A program made the position numbers and the translations under genes. Below, piece by piece: positions 17,723-27,132 of a stretch of DNA of 64,000 nucleotides. The number at the start of each line of letters is the position of its first letter. Position 1 is the stretch's first letter. The notes under the pieces are model-generated. The model saw nothing but the letters and a program-made list of their open reading frames with translations, made no database searches and was not told the DNA's origin. The DNA is from an uncultured Pelagibacteraceae bacterium (lineage in GTDB: Bacteria > Pseudomonadota > Alphaproteobacteria > Pelagibacterales > Pelagibacteraceae), in assembly GCA_902613915.1 (NCBI GenBank), contig CACMJB010000001.1, forward strand, positions 62,001 through 126,000. Reading direction: 5' to 3'.

Positions 17723-18643
17723 CCTTGCGCCAATTATTTGAATAACTTTTGAAGACATATTGGTTCCAGTTTGTAAACTTTCTTTAATTGATTTTTTATT
17801 GATATAGCCATGTAAAAAACCAGCAGCAAATAAATCTCCTGCACCAGTTAAATCTTTTAACTTAAGATTTTTTTTTGCAGAACACTCTGTAACTTCATTA
17901 TTATTAATTGCTACAGCACCTTTATCTCCTCGGGTAATAACAAGTAATCTGTTTATTTTTTTTGCAAAATTAATCACATCCTCAAACTTTTTAACGTTAA
18001 TCAATGACATAATTTCTTGTTCATTTGCAAAAGTTATATCTAATTTATTTTTTACTAGATCCAAGAAATGAGGTTTATGTCGTTCTACGCAAAATAAATC
18101 TGATAATGACATTGCAACTTTATTTGAATTATTAATTGCCTTTTCAAAAGCTTTTTTAGGTTCACCTTCATCCCAAAGATATCCCTCTAAGAATAGAATT
18201 TCACTATTCTTAACCGCATTAGTATCAATATCATTTTCATTAACTTTTCCTGCAGTACCAAGAAAAGTAATCATAGTTCTCTCAGAGTCAGGTGTTATTA
18301 GTATTAAACATGTTCCAGTTGGAATTACTTCCCTCTTTTTTGAATAAAAATATTTTACATTTTCTTTTTTTAAACCCTCTTCATATTTATTACCCAGATC
18401 ATCATCACTTATTTTTCCTATGAAACCTACTTTGTTTCCAAGTTGTGATAGGCCAACTATTGAGTTTGCAACAGAGCCACCAGAAACAGTTTCTTCAATT
18501 TTAAGTGTAGATAGAAGCTTCTTAAATTCAGCCTCATCTACTAGTTTCATTGTGCTCTTCGTTAAGTTGTTTCGGGTAATAAAGTTGTCATCAACTTTAC
18601 AAATTACATCCACAATTGCGTTACCTATTCCTAAAATTTTCAT
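17711..18643 (-). CDS. PfkB-family carbohydrate/adenosine kinase
   Basis: A 310-residue ribokinase-fold kinase. It has the N-terminal 'GIGNAIVDVICKVDD', the substrate motif 'ETVSGGSVANSIVGLSQLG', 'GFIGKISDDDLG', and the C-terminal catalytic motif DLTGAGDLFAAGFLHG with the Asp base. The overall pattern resembles adenosine kinases of alphaproteobacteria, but sugar kinase activity cannot be excluded. It follows nth by three bases on the same strand and may be cotranscribed with dapB-nth. Confidence 0.88.
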   Translation of the reverse strand: MKILGIGNAIVDVICKVDDNFITRNNLTKSTMKLVDEAEFKKLLSTLKIEETVSGGSVANSIVGLSQLGNKVGFIGKISDDDLGNKYEEGLKKENVKYFYSKKREVIPTGTCLILITPDSERTMITFLGTAGKVNENDIDTNAVKNSEILFLEGYLWDEGEPKKAFEKAINNSNKVAMSLSDLFCVERHKPHFLDLVKNKLDITFANEQEIMSLINVKKFEDVINFAKKINRLLVITRGDKGAVAINNNEVTECSAKKNLKLKDLTGAGDLFAAGFLHGYINKKSIKESLQTGTNMSSKVIQIIGARLNK

Positions 18644-18646
18644 CTA

Positions 18647-19300
18647 TTAAGCTTTTTTTGCTTTAAAGGGTTTTTTTCTGTTGGGATAACAGCTTTTACA
18701 AATTTTACAAGTTATACCATAACAGTCGCGAGCTTTACAATATTCTCTACCATACCAAATAATCTGCAAATGTAGTTTATTCCAATTTTTTTTAGGAAAA
18801 ATATTTTTTAAATCTTCTTCAGTTTGAACAACATTTTTTCCACTGGTCAGTCCCCATCTTTGTGCCAACCTATGGATATGGGTATCAACAGGAAATGCAG
18901 GAAAACCAAAACCTTGGGACATTACTACACTAGCAGTTTTATGACCTACTCCAGGAAGTTCTTCCAATTCTTCGTAGGTTTTTGGCACTCTAGCATTGAA
19001 TTTATCAACCAATGTCTTTGATAAATAAAAAATACTCTTTGCTTTAACTCTATAAATGCCAATTCGTTTTATTAATCTTTCAATTTTTTTTCTTCCAAGT
19101 TTAACAAAGTGTTCAGGTTTATAATATTTGGGATAAATATCTTTCGTAACATTATTTACATTTACATCTGTGCATTGTGCAGAAAGCAAAACAGAAACAA
19201 GCAATGTAAATGTATTTTTATAATTTAAAGGTATTGGAACTTTAGGATAAGTCTTATTCAATATTCTTTGAATTACTTTAGCCTTTTCTCTATTATTCAC
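18647..19300 (-). CDS. nth: Endonuclease III
   Basis: Base-excision repair DNA glycosylase/AP lyase for oxidised pyrimidines. The 217 residues contain the helix-hairpin-helix ELPGVGHKTASVVM with the catalytic Lys, and the catalytic Asp in FPVDTHIHRLAQRW. The C-terminal cluster ligands read CKARDCYGITCKICKSC: the usual C-x6-C-x2-C-x5-C spacing is not kept, although Cys at relative positions 1, 11 and 17 remain and extra Cys sit at 6 and 14. It overlaps dapB by four bases. Confidence 0.95.
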   Translation of the reverse strand: MNNREKAKVIQRILNKTYPKVPIPLNYKNTFTLLVSVLLSAQCTDVNVNNVTKDIYPKYYKPEHFVKLGRKKIERLIKRIGIYRVKAKSIFYLSKTLVDKFNARVPKTYEELEELPGVGHKTASVVMSQGFGFPAFPVDTHIHRLAQRWGLTSGKNVVQTEEDLKNIFPKKNWNKLHLQIIWYGREYCKARDCYGITCKICKSCYPNRKKPFKAKKA

Positions 19301-20073
19301 TTGAAATTAAGCAAATCTCTCATTGAATAAAGCCCGGCTTTTTTTTTCATTAACCATTTTGCAGCTGTCAGCGCACCTTCAGAATAAAGAGCTCTATCAA
19401 AAGATTCATGATTTAATTTAATAATTTCTTTTCCACTAGAAAAACTTACTTCATGTTCTCCTATTACTTCACCTTTTCTAATTGAATTAAAGTTTATTTT
19501 TTTGGAATATGGGAATTGTTGCTTATTTAGGAATTTTTTTCCGATCATACTAAATAAATTTTTATTTTTCCCATCAGCAATCCCTTTTCCAAGCATTAAC
19601 GCTGTTCCTGATGGATAATCAATTTTATGCTTATGATGAACTTCGTAAACTTTACTTAAAAAATTATTACCTAGAGATTTTGAGGCAATTTCAGTTAAGT
19701 ACATTAATAAATTTACACCTAAACTCATATTTCCTGCTTTAAGAATTGGAATTGTTTTTGAAAATTTTTTTATCAAAAGCTCTTCTCTTTTATTAAAACC
19801 AGTTGTTCCTATTACTATTCTTTTCTTTAATTTTGTAGCTAATTTTAGAACTTCTAAAGTACACTTAGGAACGGTGAAGTCTATTATAACGTCAGTTTTT
19901 TTAAATGAACCAATGTTATTTAAACTTAGTTTAATTCCTGAAATCTTTTTATTAATAACTTTACTTTCTGTAAGAGAAACTATTTTAAATTCTTTTTTCT
20001 TATTAGAAGACTTAATTATTTGTTGGCCCATTCTTCCCATGCAGCCAGTAATTGATAAATTGATTTTTTTCAT
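19297..20073 (-). CDS. dapB: 4-hydroxy-tetrahydrodipicolinate reductase DapB
   Basis: NAD(P)H-dependent step of lysine/diaminopimelate synthesis. I start at ATG 20073 (MKKINLSITGCMGRMGQQI), which places the nucleotide-binding GCMGRMG at the N-terminus; the track's start adds 17 unlikely residues. The 258 residues include 'VIDFTVP', 'IGTTGF' and the substrate motif EVHHKHKIDYPSGTAL. The start codon overlaps the stop of the small membrane-protein gene (ATGA), so the two are probably translationally coupled. Confidence 0.96.
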   Translation of the reverse strand: MKKINLSITGCMGRMGQQIIKSSNKKKEFKIVSLTESKVINKKISGIKLSLNNIGSFKKTDVIIDFTVPKCTLEVLKLATKLKKRIVIGTTGFNKREELLIKKFSKTIPILKAGNMSLGVNLLMYLTEIASKSLGNNFLSKVYEVHHKHKIDYPSGTALMLGKGIADGKNKNLFSMIGKKFLNKQQFPYSKKINFNSIRKGEVIGEHEVSFSSGKEIIKLNHESFDRALYSEGALTAAKWLMKKKAGLYSMRDLLNFK

Positions 20074-20240
20074 CCGCCTATAATGTAAATGATTACAATA
20101 ATAACCAAAGTAATTATAGTCCAAATAGATAAATTCTTTAAAAAATCCTTTATTTTATTATTTGTAGATAAAAAGCCCGGTAAGATTAAAACCAATACTG
20201 CAATTAAAAAAATTGCAGACATTATCTGCTCAGTGTTCAT
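20070..20240 (-). CDS. Small two-helix membrane protein (56 residues, not in ORF track)
   Basis: ATG 20240 opens a 56-codon frame ending in GGATGA, whose TGA overlaps the dapB ATG. The product, MNTEQIMSAIFLIAVLVLIL..., has two hydrophobic segments (about residues 7-23 and 39-54) around a short polar loop with Lys. It fills the whole gap between dnaJ and dapB, starts five bases after the dnaJ stop, and is coupled to dapB, all signs of a real gene. I recognise no family with confidence; the hydrophobic N-terminus recalls the membrane leader of some alphaproteobacterial proteins, but no catalytic domain follows. Confidence 0.7.
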   Translation of the reverse strand: MNTEQIMSAIFLIAVLVLILPGFLSTNNKIKDFLKNLSIWTIITLVIIVIIYIIGG

Positions 20241-20244
20241 TTAA

Positions 20245-21366
20245 TTATGAATTCTTCCAAAATTTCTTTGCTTTTTCAAAAAAGGTTTTAATCACAGGAT
20301 CTGGTTTATTTCCTTCGATTTTATTAAACTCTTCAAGAATTTCCTTTTGCCTTTTTGAAAGTGAAGTTGGGACCTGTGTATTAATACGAATATAAAGATC
20401 TCCGAAAACACTTCTTCTTAAAACTGGCATACCTTTGCCTCTCAGTCTAAATTGTTTTCCATGTTGGGTTCCTGCAGGTATTTTAATTTTTGACTTACCC
20501 CCATCAATTGACGGAACCTCAACAGAGGTGCCTAAGGCTGCATCAGTAAATGATATAGGTAATTCGTAGTATAAATTTTCTTCAGCTCTTTTAAAAATTT
20601 CATGATTATCGATTGAAACAAAAAGATATAAATCTCCACTAGCACCACCTTTAGAGCCGGCTTCTCCCTTTCCTGATACTCGTATTCTTGTGCCATCATC
20701 AACACCTTTTGGAATTTTTACAGTAACATTTTCATTTGCTTGAACTTTTCCGTTTCCACTGCATTTATTACAAGGATCACCAATCATTTCACCATAACCA
20801 CTACATTGAGGACATGTTTGCTGGACTGTGAAAAAACCTTGATTAGTTCTTACTTTTCCTCTTCCTGAGCAGTAATCGCATCTAATTGGTTTTGAACCTT
20901 TAGCTGCACCACTACCTGAACAAGATGAACATGATTTGTAAGTTGTATACCTAACATTTTTTTCTATTCCTTTGTAAGCTTCCTCTAAGTTAATATTTAC
21001 ATCATATCTTAAATCGTTACCTCTATTGCTAGATCTTCTACTTGATCCTCCGCCACCAAAATCACTAAAAAAGTCTTCAAATATATCTGAAAAAGAAGAT
21101 GTATCGAAACCACCAAAACCTTGACCGCCTCCACCTCCGCCTTCAAAAGCAGCATGACCAAACTGATCGTAGTTCGCTTTTCTCTTTTCATCTGAAAGGA
21201 TATGGTAAGCTTCGCTTGCTTCCTTAAACTTTTCCTCTGAAGCCTTGTCTCCTTTGTTTTTGTCAGGGTGGTATTTTAATGCAAGTTTTCGGTAAGCTTT
21301 TTTAATATCGTCTTTAGATGCAGATCTAGGTACACCTAAGACATCATAACAATCTCTTTTAGCCAC
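20245..21366 (-). CDS. dnaJ: Chaperone protein DnaJ
   Basis: Hsp40 co-chaperone that delivers substrates to DnaK and stimulates its ATPase. The 373 residues have the J domain with HPD at 33-35, a Gly/Phe-rich linker ([13 protein letters not shown]), four CxxCxGxG zinc repeats ([32 protein letters not shown]), and the two C-terminal substrate domains. The start is GTG, preceded by AAGGAGA. It follows dnaK by 20 bases. Confidence 0.98.
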   Translation of the reverse strand: MAKRDCYDVLGVPRSASKDDIKKAYRKLALKYHPDKNKGDKASEEKFKEASEAYHILSDEKRKANYDQFGHAAFEGGGGGGQGFGGFDTSSFSDIFEDFFSDFGGGGSSRRSSNRGNDLRYDVNINLEEAYKGIEKNVRYTTYKSCSSCSGSGAAKGSKPIRCDYCSGRGKVRTNQGFFTVQQTCPQCSGYGEMIGDPCNKCSGNGKVQANENVTVKIPKGVDDGTRIRVSGKGEAGSKGGASGDLYLFVSIDNHEIFKRAEENLYYELPISFTDAALGTSVEVPSIDGGKSKIKIPAGTQHGKQFRLRGKGMPVLRRSVFGDLYIRINTQVPTSLSKRQKEILEEFNKIEGNKPDPVIKTFFEKAKKFWKNS

Positions 21367-21386
21367 AGGACGTCTCCTTTATTTTC

Positions 21387-23309
21387 TTAGGCGCTTTTTT
21401 CTTTATCTTCTTCCTTTACGTCTTCAAAATCAGCATCAACTACATTGTCTTTATTTTTAGGATTAGCATCTTTTGGCCCGTCAGCTTTACCAGCTTCAGG
21501 TTTTTGTTGGCTTTTATAAACCGCCTCTCCTAGTTTCATTGAAACTTGAATTAAACTTTGTGTTTTTTTCTTAATGTCTTCAGCATCAGTGCCTTCTAAA
21601 GATTTTTTAAGATCAGCGATACCGTTTTCTATTGCCTTCTTCTCTTCAGCTGAGATTTTATCGCCGTGCTCTTTTAAACTTTTCTCTGTAGAAAAAACAA
21701 GACTATCGGCTTGATTTCTAGCATCAACCGAATCCCTTTTTTTCTTATCTGCTTCTTTATTGGCCTCAGCATCTTTAACCATTTTATTAATCTCTTCCTC
21801 AGACAATCCACCTGATGCTTGGATTTGAATCTTTTGTTCTTTTCCTGTGCCTTTATCTTTTGCAGAAACGTTAACTATTCCATTAGCATCAATATCAAAT
21901 GTAACTTCGATTTGAGGAGTTCCTCTTGGTGCTGGAGGTATTCCTACTAACTCAAAATTTCCTAATATTTTATTATCTGCAGCCATTTCTCTTTCGCCTT
22001 GTAAAACTCTTATTGATACCGCTGGTTGGTTATCTTCAGCAGTTGAAAAAACTTGACTTTTCTTAGTTGGGATAGTTGTATTTTTTTCGATTAATTTTGT
22101 AGACACACCACCTAGTGTTTCTATACCTAAGGAAAGAGGTGTTACATCTAAAAGTAACACATCTTTTACATCTCCCTGTAAAACACCACCCTGAATAGCA
22201 GCACCCATTGCAACTACTTCATCAGGATTTACGCTTTTATTGGGTTCTTTTCCAAAAAAGTTTTTAACCGTTTCAATAATTTTTGGCATTCTTGTCATTC
22301 CACCTACAAGAACTACCTCATTAATTTCAGCCGCAGAAAAACCAGAGTCTTTCAAAGCAGTTTTGCAAGGATCTAATGTTCTATCAACTAAGCTTTGAAC
22401 AAGCGCCTCTAATTTTGCTCTAGTAAATTTTAAATTTAAATGTTTTGGACCGGTTTTATCAGCTGTAATAAATGGCAAGTTAATTTCTGTTTGTGCTGCA
22501 GATGAAAGTTCAATTTTTGCTTTTTCAGCAGCTTCCTTTAATCTTTGAAGAGCAAGTTTGTCTGTTTTTAAATCTATACCATTATCTTTTTTAAATTCTG
22601 AAGCAAGGTATTCTACTATTGCGTCATCAAAATCTTCACCACCTAAGAAAGTATCACCATTTGTTGATTTTACTTCAAAAACACCGTCTCCTATTTCTAA
22701 AATTGAAATATCAAAAGTACCACCACCTAAATCATAAACAGCAATTTTTTTTCCACCTTTTTTGTCTAGACCATATGCTAATGATGCTGCTGTTGGTTCG
22801 TTGATGATTCTTAAAACTTCAAGACCTGCAATCTTTCCCGCATCTTTAGTTGCTTGTCTTTGAGAGTCATTAAAATAAGCAGGAACAGTAATTACTGCTT
22901 TTGTAACTGCTTGTCCTAAATACTTTTCCGCTGTTTCTTTCATCTTTTGTAAAACGAATGCAGAAATTTGCGCTGGCGAATATTTTTTACCTTTACCTTC
23001 TACCCATGCATCACCATTATCTGATTTAACAATTTTATAAGGAACTTTTGAAATGTCTTTCTGAACGGAAGGGCCATCAAATTTTCTTCCAATTAGTCTT
23101 TTTGCAGCAAATACAGTATCACCTGCATTTGTAACTGCTTGTCTTTTTGCAGGTTGGCCAACTAATTTTTCTTCATTTTCTAGGAAAGCTACTACAGAAG
23201 GAGTTGTTCTTGCACCTTCAGTATTTTCCAACACTTTAGCTTGCGTGCCATCCATTATGGCTACACAAGAGTTAGTTGTTCCTAAATCTATTCCTATAAC
23301 TTTGCTCAT
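21387..23309 (-). CDS. dnaK: Molecular chaperone DnaK (Hsp70)
   Basis: ATP-driven Hsp70. The 640 residues begin [13 protein letters not shown], with '[21 protein letters not shown]', '[12 protein letters not shown]', '[10 protein letters not shown]', the interdomain linker '[19 protein letters not shown]', and the lidded substrate domain ending in the charged tail [16 protein letters not shown]. Length is typical. It lies between grpE and dnaJ, all on the minus strand, a complete DnaK system in one run. Confidence 0.99.
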   Translation of the reverse strand: MSKVIGIDLGTTNSCVAIMDGTQAKVLENTEGARTTPSVVAFLENEEKLVGQPAKRQAVTNAGDTVFAAKRLIGRKFDGPSVQKDISKVPYKIVKSDNGDAWVEGKGKKYSPAQISAFVLQKMKETAEKYLGQAVTKAVITVPAYFNDSQRQATKDAGKIAGLEVLRIINEPTAASLAYGLDKKGGKKIAVYDLGGGTFDISILEIGDGVFEVKSTNGDTFLGGEDFDDAIVEYLASEFKKDNGIDLKTDKLALQRLKEAAEKAKIELSSAAQTEINLPFITADKTGPKHLNLKFTRAKLEALVQSLVDRTLDPCKTALKDSGFSAAEINEVVLVGGMTRMPKIIETVKNFFGKEPNKSVNPDEVVAMGAAIQGGVLQGDVKDVLLLDVTPLSLGIETLGGVSTKLIEKNTTIPTKKSQVFSTAEDNQPAVSIRVLQGEREMAADNKILGNFELVGIPPAPRGTPQIEVTFDIDANGIVNVSAKDKGTGKEQKIQIQASGGLSEEEINKMVKDAEANKEADKKKRDSVDARNQADSLVFSTEKSLKEHGDKISAEEKKAIENGIADLKKSLEGTDAEDIKKKTQSLIQVSMKLGEAVYKSQQKPEAGKADGPKDANPKNKDNVVDADFEDVKEEDKEKSA

Positions 23310-23361
23310 ATATTATTCGTTGTTCATTATTTATATGGGTGTTTTTTTTCCATCTACAAGT

Positions 23362-23970
23362 CTATTTTTGCTCTTTTTTCTCCTTATTTTCCTTGTCTTT
23401 AACATCCTTTTTTTTTGCTACACTTACTAAAGCTGGTCTCAATAATCTCTCCCCTAACATATAACCCGCTTGAATTTCTTGAATTACTGAGCCTGGTTCA
23501 GCTTTATCGTCTTCGATTTCAGACATTGCTTGATGAAAATTTGGGTCAAACTTTTTATCTTTTGTGTCAATTTTTTTAATCCTATTTCTTTCGAATATAG
23601 AAATTAAATCTTTCTCAATAATATTAATATTTTCTAAAAACTTATCCAAATCTTTGTTGTCTTTTAATTTCTCATTATTTTTGATGGCTTCTTTAGCTCT
23701 TTGAAGATTGTCTAAAGTAGCTAAATTTTCTTTTGCAAAGTTAAAAGAACCAAATTCAAATGCGTCTTTAATCTCTTTTTCGAATCTTCGTCTCTGATTT
23801 TCGATTTCAGCGAGTGATCTTAAAAGTTTTTCCTCAGCTTCTTTTAATTTTTCTTCAGTTGTTTTCTCTTTTGGGGAAGGTGTGGTGTTATCACTCTCGT
23901 TTGAAGCTTCATTTTTAATAGGCTTTGATTTATCTTGGTTCAAATCTTTTTTATCTTTTTCTTCACTCAT
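23362..23970 (-). CDS. grpE: Nucleotide exchange factor GrpE
   Basis: Homodimeric exchange factor for DnaK. The 202 residues have a charged, low-complexity N-terminus, a long coiled coil (EEKLLRSLAEIENQRRRFEKE), then the beta domain with 'FDPNFHQAMSEIEDDKAEPGSVIQEIQAGYMLGERLLRPALVSVAKK'-type signature and a Lys/Glu tail. It is upstream of dnaK by 52 bases and diverges from rdgB with 45 bases between. A heat-shock promoter may lie in that gap but I could not define it. Confidence 0.97.
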   Translation of the reverse strand: MSEEKDKKDLNQDKSKPIKNEASNESDNTTPSPKEKTTEEKLKEAEEKLLRSLAEIENQRRRFEKEIKDAFEFGSFNFAKENLATLDNLQRAKEAIKNNEKLKDNKDLDKFLENINIIEKDLISIFERNRIKKIDTKDKKFDPNFHQAMSEIEDDKAEPGSVIQEIQAGYMLGERLLRPALVSVAKKKDVKDKENKEKKEQK

Positions 23971-24015
23971 CTGATTTGCTATATAATAAGTAGTTTTAAA
24001 ATTACTAGATTAAAT

Positions 24016-24591
24016 ATGAAAAAAATATTAGTTGGAACTCATAATAATGGAAAATTTAAAGAAATTGCGTATTTATTACCAAAAAAATACAAAAAAATTT
24101 CTCCTATAAAACTTAAGATTAAAAGCCCAAAAGAGACAGGAAAGTCATTCAAATCAAACGCAAAACTAAAAGTAGAATTTTTCTCAAAGTTTGTTGATTA
24201 TAGGGTCATATCTGATGACTCAGGACTTTGTATAAAAGCATTAAATAACCGTCCAGGTATTTTTTCAGCTAGATTAGCAAAAAAACAAGGCAGTTTTTTA
24301 AAAGCAATGAAATTTATTTTAAAAAAATTAAAAAATAAAAAAAGTAGAAGTGCTACTTTTATTTGCAGCCTTTCGTTCAAAGATGAGAGAGGAAAAATAA
24401 CTACAGTACAAGGAAATTTAAAAGGAACTATTTCAAAAAAGATAATAGGGAAAAAGGGATTTGGATATGATCCTATTTTTATCCCTAAAGGAAAAGACAT
24501 TACATTTGGACAAATGCCAAAAATAAAAAAGATGAAAATGGATCATAGATTTTTAGCGTATAGAGAACTTTTAAAAAAAATTAAAATTTAA
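24016..24591 (+). CDS. rdgB: RdgB/HAM1 non-canonical purine NTP pyrophosphatase
   Basis: Removes ITP, dITP and XTP from the nucleotide pool. I start at ATG 24016 (MKKILVGTHNNGKFKEI) because this motif forms the N-terminal nucleotide-binding strand; the track's start at 23935 adds 27 residues that overlap grpE. The 191 residues include SDDSGLCIKALNNRPGIFSAR and GKKGFGYDPIFIP. The grpE-rdgB neighbourhood is common in alphaproteobacteria. It overlaps the convergent LppC-like gene by 11 bases. Confidence 0.95.
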   Translation: MKKILVGTHNNGKFKEIAYLLPKKYKKISPIKLKIKSPKETGKSFKSNAKLKVEFFSKFVDYRVISDDSGLCIKALNNRPGIFSARLAKKQGSFLKAMKFILKKLKNKKSRSATFICSLSFKDERGKITTVQGNLKGTISKKIIGKKGFGYDPIFIPKGKDITFGQMPKIKKMKMDHRFLAYRELLKKIKI

Positions 24592-25729
24592 TAAATTTTT
24601 TATCTCCAGTTTTATAGATATCTAACTCTTGTATTACCTTCTGATTTTTGAAGCTAAATGTTCCTATTTTACCTTTAATTTTATTTTTAAAAGAAAAATC
24701 ATTTATAGATTTTATCATTCCATTTTTTTTCCAGGTATAGTAAATTAGACCCAGAGCATCATAAGTTAAGATACTTATTTCAGTTGGATAATTATTAAAT
24801 TTTTCGAGATATTTTTTATTATACTTGCTATACTCATTAAAATTAACAGATGGATAATATAAATCCTTGATAGTGTTTTCAAAAAATATACTCTCATCAA
24901 ACCATTGGTTAACAGTTGTAATTAGTACATTTTTTTGATCTACATCTGTATATACTAGAGAAGTCAATACACTTTTAAGATTATTACCAAAATCAATTAT
25001 TATAACGGAATCGAAATTTACATCTCCTAAAGTATAAAGTTGTTCTAGTCGCTCTAATTCTTTGACCGACTCCTCATCTTCTTTGTCTTCAAACATTTTT
25101 TTTCTTTGTTTTAAGTTTCTTTTTCTCTGAGCATAGTTAGTTAGCTTTTCAATTTCACCAGTGAGCACTTCTGGATTTGGACTATAAGTAAAAGTCTTAA
25201 TATTGGTAAGATTTAAATTTTTTAATTCTTTTTCAATCAAACTTAAAAATTGATTTTTAGGATACATAATAACTGTTTTGGTTTTTTTTTGTTTGTTTAT
25301 AAAATTTAGCAAGGCTAACAATTGAGACTCTAAACTAATACCAATACTAATTATATTGTTTGAAAATTTTGAACTAATATTTGATGGTGAAATAAATATT
25401 AAGTCGTTATGTTTTTCTGCAATCTCAAATTCTTCGTTAGAAATTGGACCAATTACAACTTTAACATTATTTGATTTCATCTCATTAATTGCTTTATTAA
25501 GTTTTTCTTTTTCATTAAACCCAGAGTCTCTTGGAACTATTATTACATTTTCATCGTTTATTTCTTCAAGCGCTAACTGTAGCGAATAAAGTAAAGAATT
25601 ACCAAGATCACTAAACTTTCCGGTTAAGGGTGCCAATAAACCTATTCTAATAGATTTATTGTTTTCATCAGCATATAAGTTTAAATTAAAAACTAATAAG
25701 AAAAGTTTTACCAAAATAATTTTTTTCAT
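24581..25729 (-). CDS. LppC-like periplasmic protein (penicillin-binding protein activator family)
   Basis: A 382-residue exported protein, starting at ATG 25729 (MKKIILVKLFLLVFNLNLYA signal peptide) and not at the track's 25849. The mature part has the type I periplasmic-binding fold: 'IRIGLLAPLTGKFSDLGNSLLYSLQLALEEIND', 'VKVVIGPISNEE', and 'YPTEISILTYDALGLIYYTW'. In proteobacteria this family (LppC/LpoA-like, COG3107) sits opposite rsmI, as here, and may activate peptidoglycan synthases. The signal peptide lacks a clear lipobox Cys, so it seems soluble. An ABC-transporter ligand-binding role is the alternative. Confidence 0.75.
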   Translation of the reverse strand: MKKIILVKLFLLVFNLNLYADENNKSIRIGLLAPLTGKFSDLGNSLLYSLQLALEEINDENVIIVPRDSGFNEKEKLNKAINEMKSNNVKVVIGPISNEEFEIAEKHNDLIFISPSNISSKFSNNIISIGISLESQLLALLNFINKQKKTKTVIMYPKNQFLSLIEKELKNLNLTNIKTFTYSPNPEVLTGEIEKLTNYAQRKRNLKQRKKMFEDKEDEESVKELERLEQLYTLGDVNFDSVIIIDFGNNLKSVLTSLVYTDVDQKNVLITTVNQWFDESIFFENTIKDLYYPSVNFNEYSKYNKKYLEKFNNYPTEISILTYDALGLIYYTWKKNGMIKSINDFSFKNKIKGKIGTFSFKNQKVIQELDIYKTGDKKFIKF

Positions 25730-26567
25730 GATGAAAGTTACCTCAAAAAACTTATATATTGTTTCAACTCCTATTGGAAATCTCGAAGATATCACATTAA
25801 GAGCTTTAGAGGTTTTAAAAAATTCAGACATTATTCTTTGTGAAGACACAAGACAATCTATTAAACTATTAAATCATTATAAAATTAGAAAAAAACTGAT
25901 TTCATATCATAAATTTAATGAGAAAAAACAAATGTCATCTATAATTAAATATTTTAATGACGGCAAAATTTTGTCTCTAATTTCAGACGCTGGGACACCC
26001 CTACTATCAGATCCAGGTAGATTATTAGTAAATGAATGCTTAATTAACAGAATAAAAATAACACCAATACCCGGTGTATCATCAATAACAGCAGCGATGA
26101 GTGTGTCTGGATTTAAAGACCAGTTTTTATTTTATGGGTTTTTACCAAAAACTATTAATGAGTTAGAAAAAGTTTTAGACTCACTCTCAAACAATAATTT
26201 TACACAAGTATTTTTCATTCCGTCAAAAAAAATAAATTTTTATCTAAAAAGTTTTAAAAAATATTTTTCTGGAAGAAAAATAATGATTGCTAAAGAAATT
26301 ACAAAAATTCATGAAGAATTTTATAGAGAAGACATTGATAAACTAAAGATATTCAATAGTTCTTTTAAAGGTGAACTTACAATAATTATTTCAGATCAAA
26401 ATATTAATATAAAGAAAGTTAATGAAGAAAAAATTGTTAATAAGGCAAAAAAATATTTAAAAAAATATAGTTTAAAAGATACTGTTGATTTAATTTTGGA
26501 AACTGAAAAAATTAATAAAAAAAAAGTTTATGATTTATGCTTAAAAATTAAAAATGAAAAAAATTAG
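25728..26567 (+). CDS. rsmI: 16S rRNA 2'-O-ribose C1402 methyltransferase RsmI
   Basis: SAM-dependent tetrapyrrole-methylase-fold enzyme. It contains 'LYIVSTPIGNLEDITLRALEVLKNSDIILCEDTR', 'LISDAGTPLLSDPGRLLV' and 'ITPIPGVSSITAAMSVSG', all RsmI signatures. The start is ATG 25728 or ATG 25731; the track's 25659 adds an unlikely leader. It is 279 residues from 25728. The start touches that of the divergent LppC-like gene (CATGATG). The yraN gene often found after rsmI is absent; the BON lipoprotein gene follows with a 14-base overlap. Confidence 0.96.
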   Translation: MMKVTSKNLYIVSTPIGNLEDITLRALEVLKNSDIILCEDTRQSIKLLNHYKIRKKLISYHKFNEKKQMSSIIKYFNDGKILSLISDAGTPLLSDPGRLLVNECLINRIKITPIPGVSSITAAMSVSGFKDQFLFYGFLPKTINELEKVLDSLSNNNFTQVFFIPSKKINFYLKSFKKYFSGRKIMIAKEITKIHEEFYREDIDKLKIFNSSFKGELTIIISDQNINIKKVNEEKIVNKAKKYLKKYSLKDTVDLILETEKINKKKVYDLCLKIKNEKN

Positions 26568-27132
26568 CTTTATTTTATTAATCTCTTTATTATTTTCTTG
26601 TTCAACACCAACACAGTTTGGCGCAGGAGTTAACATAACTTTTGATCCTAGAACCATAGGAATGCAAATAGATGATACTATTATGCAAAAAAATCTTTCA
26701 GCAAGATTAGCTCTTGCTGATAAAAAGTATTTTTTATCCATACAGTCAGAAGTATTAGATGGCCAAATATTTTTATCGGGTAAAGTTGATGATCCCGAAG
26801 AGAAAATAAAGATAACAAAAATGGCATGGGAAACTAAGGGAGTTAGGTCTGTAAAGAACGCAATTACAATTAAAGGCCAAACTAATTTTAAAAGTACCGC
26901 AAAAGATATATTGATAACAAGTCAATTAAGAACAGCGCTGATCTTTAATAAAAAAACTAAAGCTAGAAATTATACTTTGGAAACAGTGAATAAAAATATT
27001 TATATTTTTGGCATAGCGATGGATGAAGAAGAAAAGAAAGAAGTTATTAATGAAGCAAATAAAATTTATGATGTGGAAGAAGTTATCCCCTCAATATATC
27101 TTGCAACTGAATTAAGCAGAACAAAATTTTAA
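26554..27132 (+). CDS. BON-domain lipoprotein
   Basis: A 192-residue lipoprotein with leader ISFILLISLLFSCS (lipobox Cys 16) and two BON-type domains: 'SIQSEVLDGQIFLSGKVDDPEEKIKITKMAWETKGV' and 'TVNKNIYIFGIAMDEEEKKEVINEANKIYDVEEV'. BON proteins such as DolP associate with outer-membrane phospholipid and assembly sites, and are often downstream of rsmI. It overlaps rsmI by 14 bases and shares the stop palindrome TTAA with the convergent malic enzyme gene. Confidence 0.85.
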   Translation: MKKISFILLISLLFSCSTPTQFGAGVNITFDPRTIGMQIDDTIMQKNLSARLALADKKYFLSIQSEVLDGQIFLSGKVDDPEEKIKITKMAWETKGVRSVKNAITIKGQTNFKSTAKDILITSQLRTALIFNKKTKARNYTLETVNKNIYIFGIAMDEEEKKEVINEANKIYDVEEVIPSIYLATELSRTKF

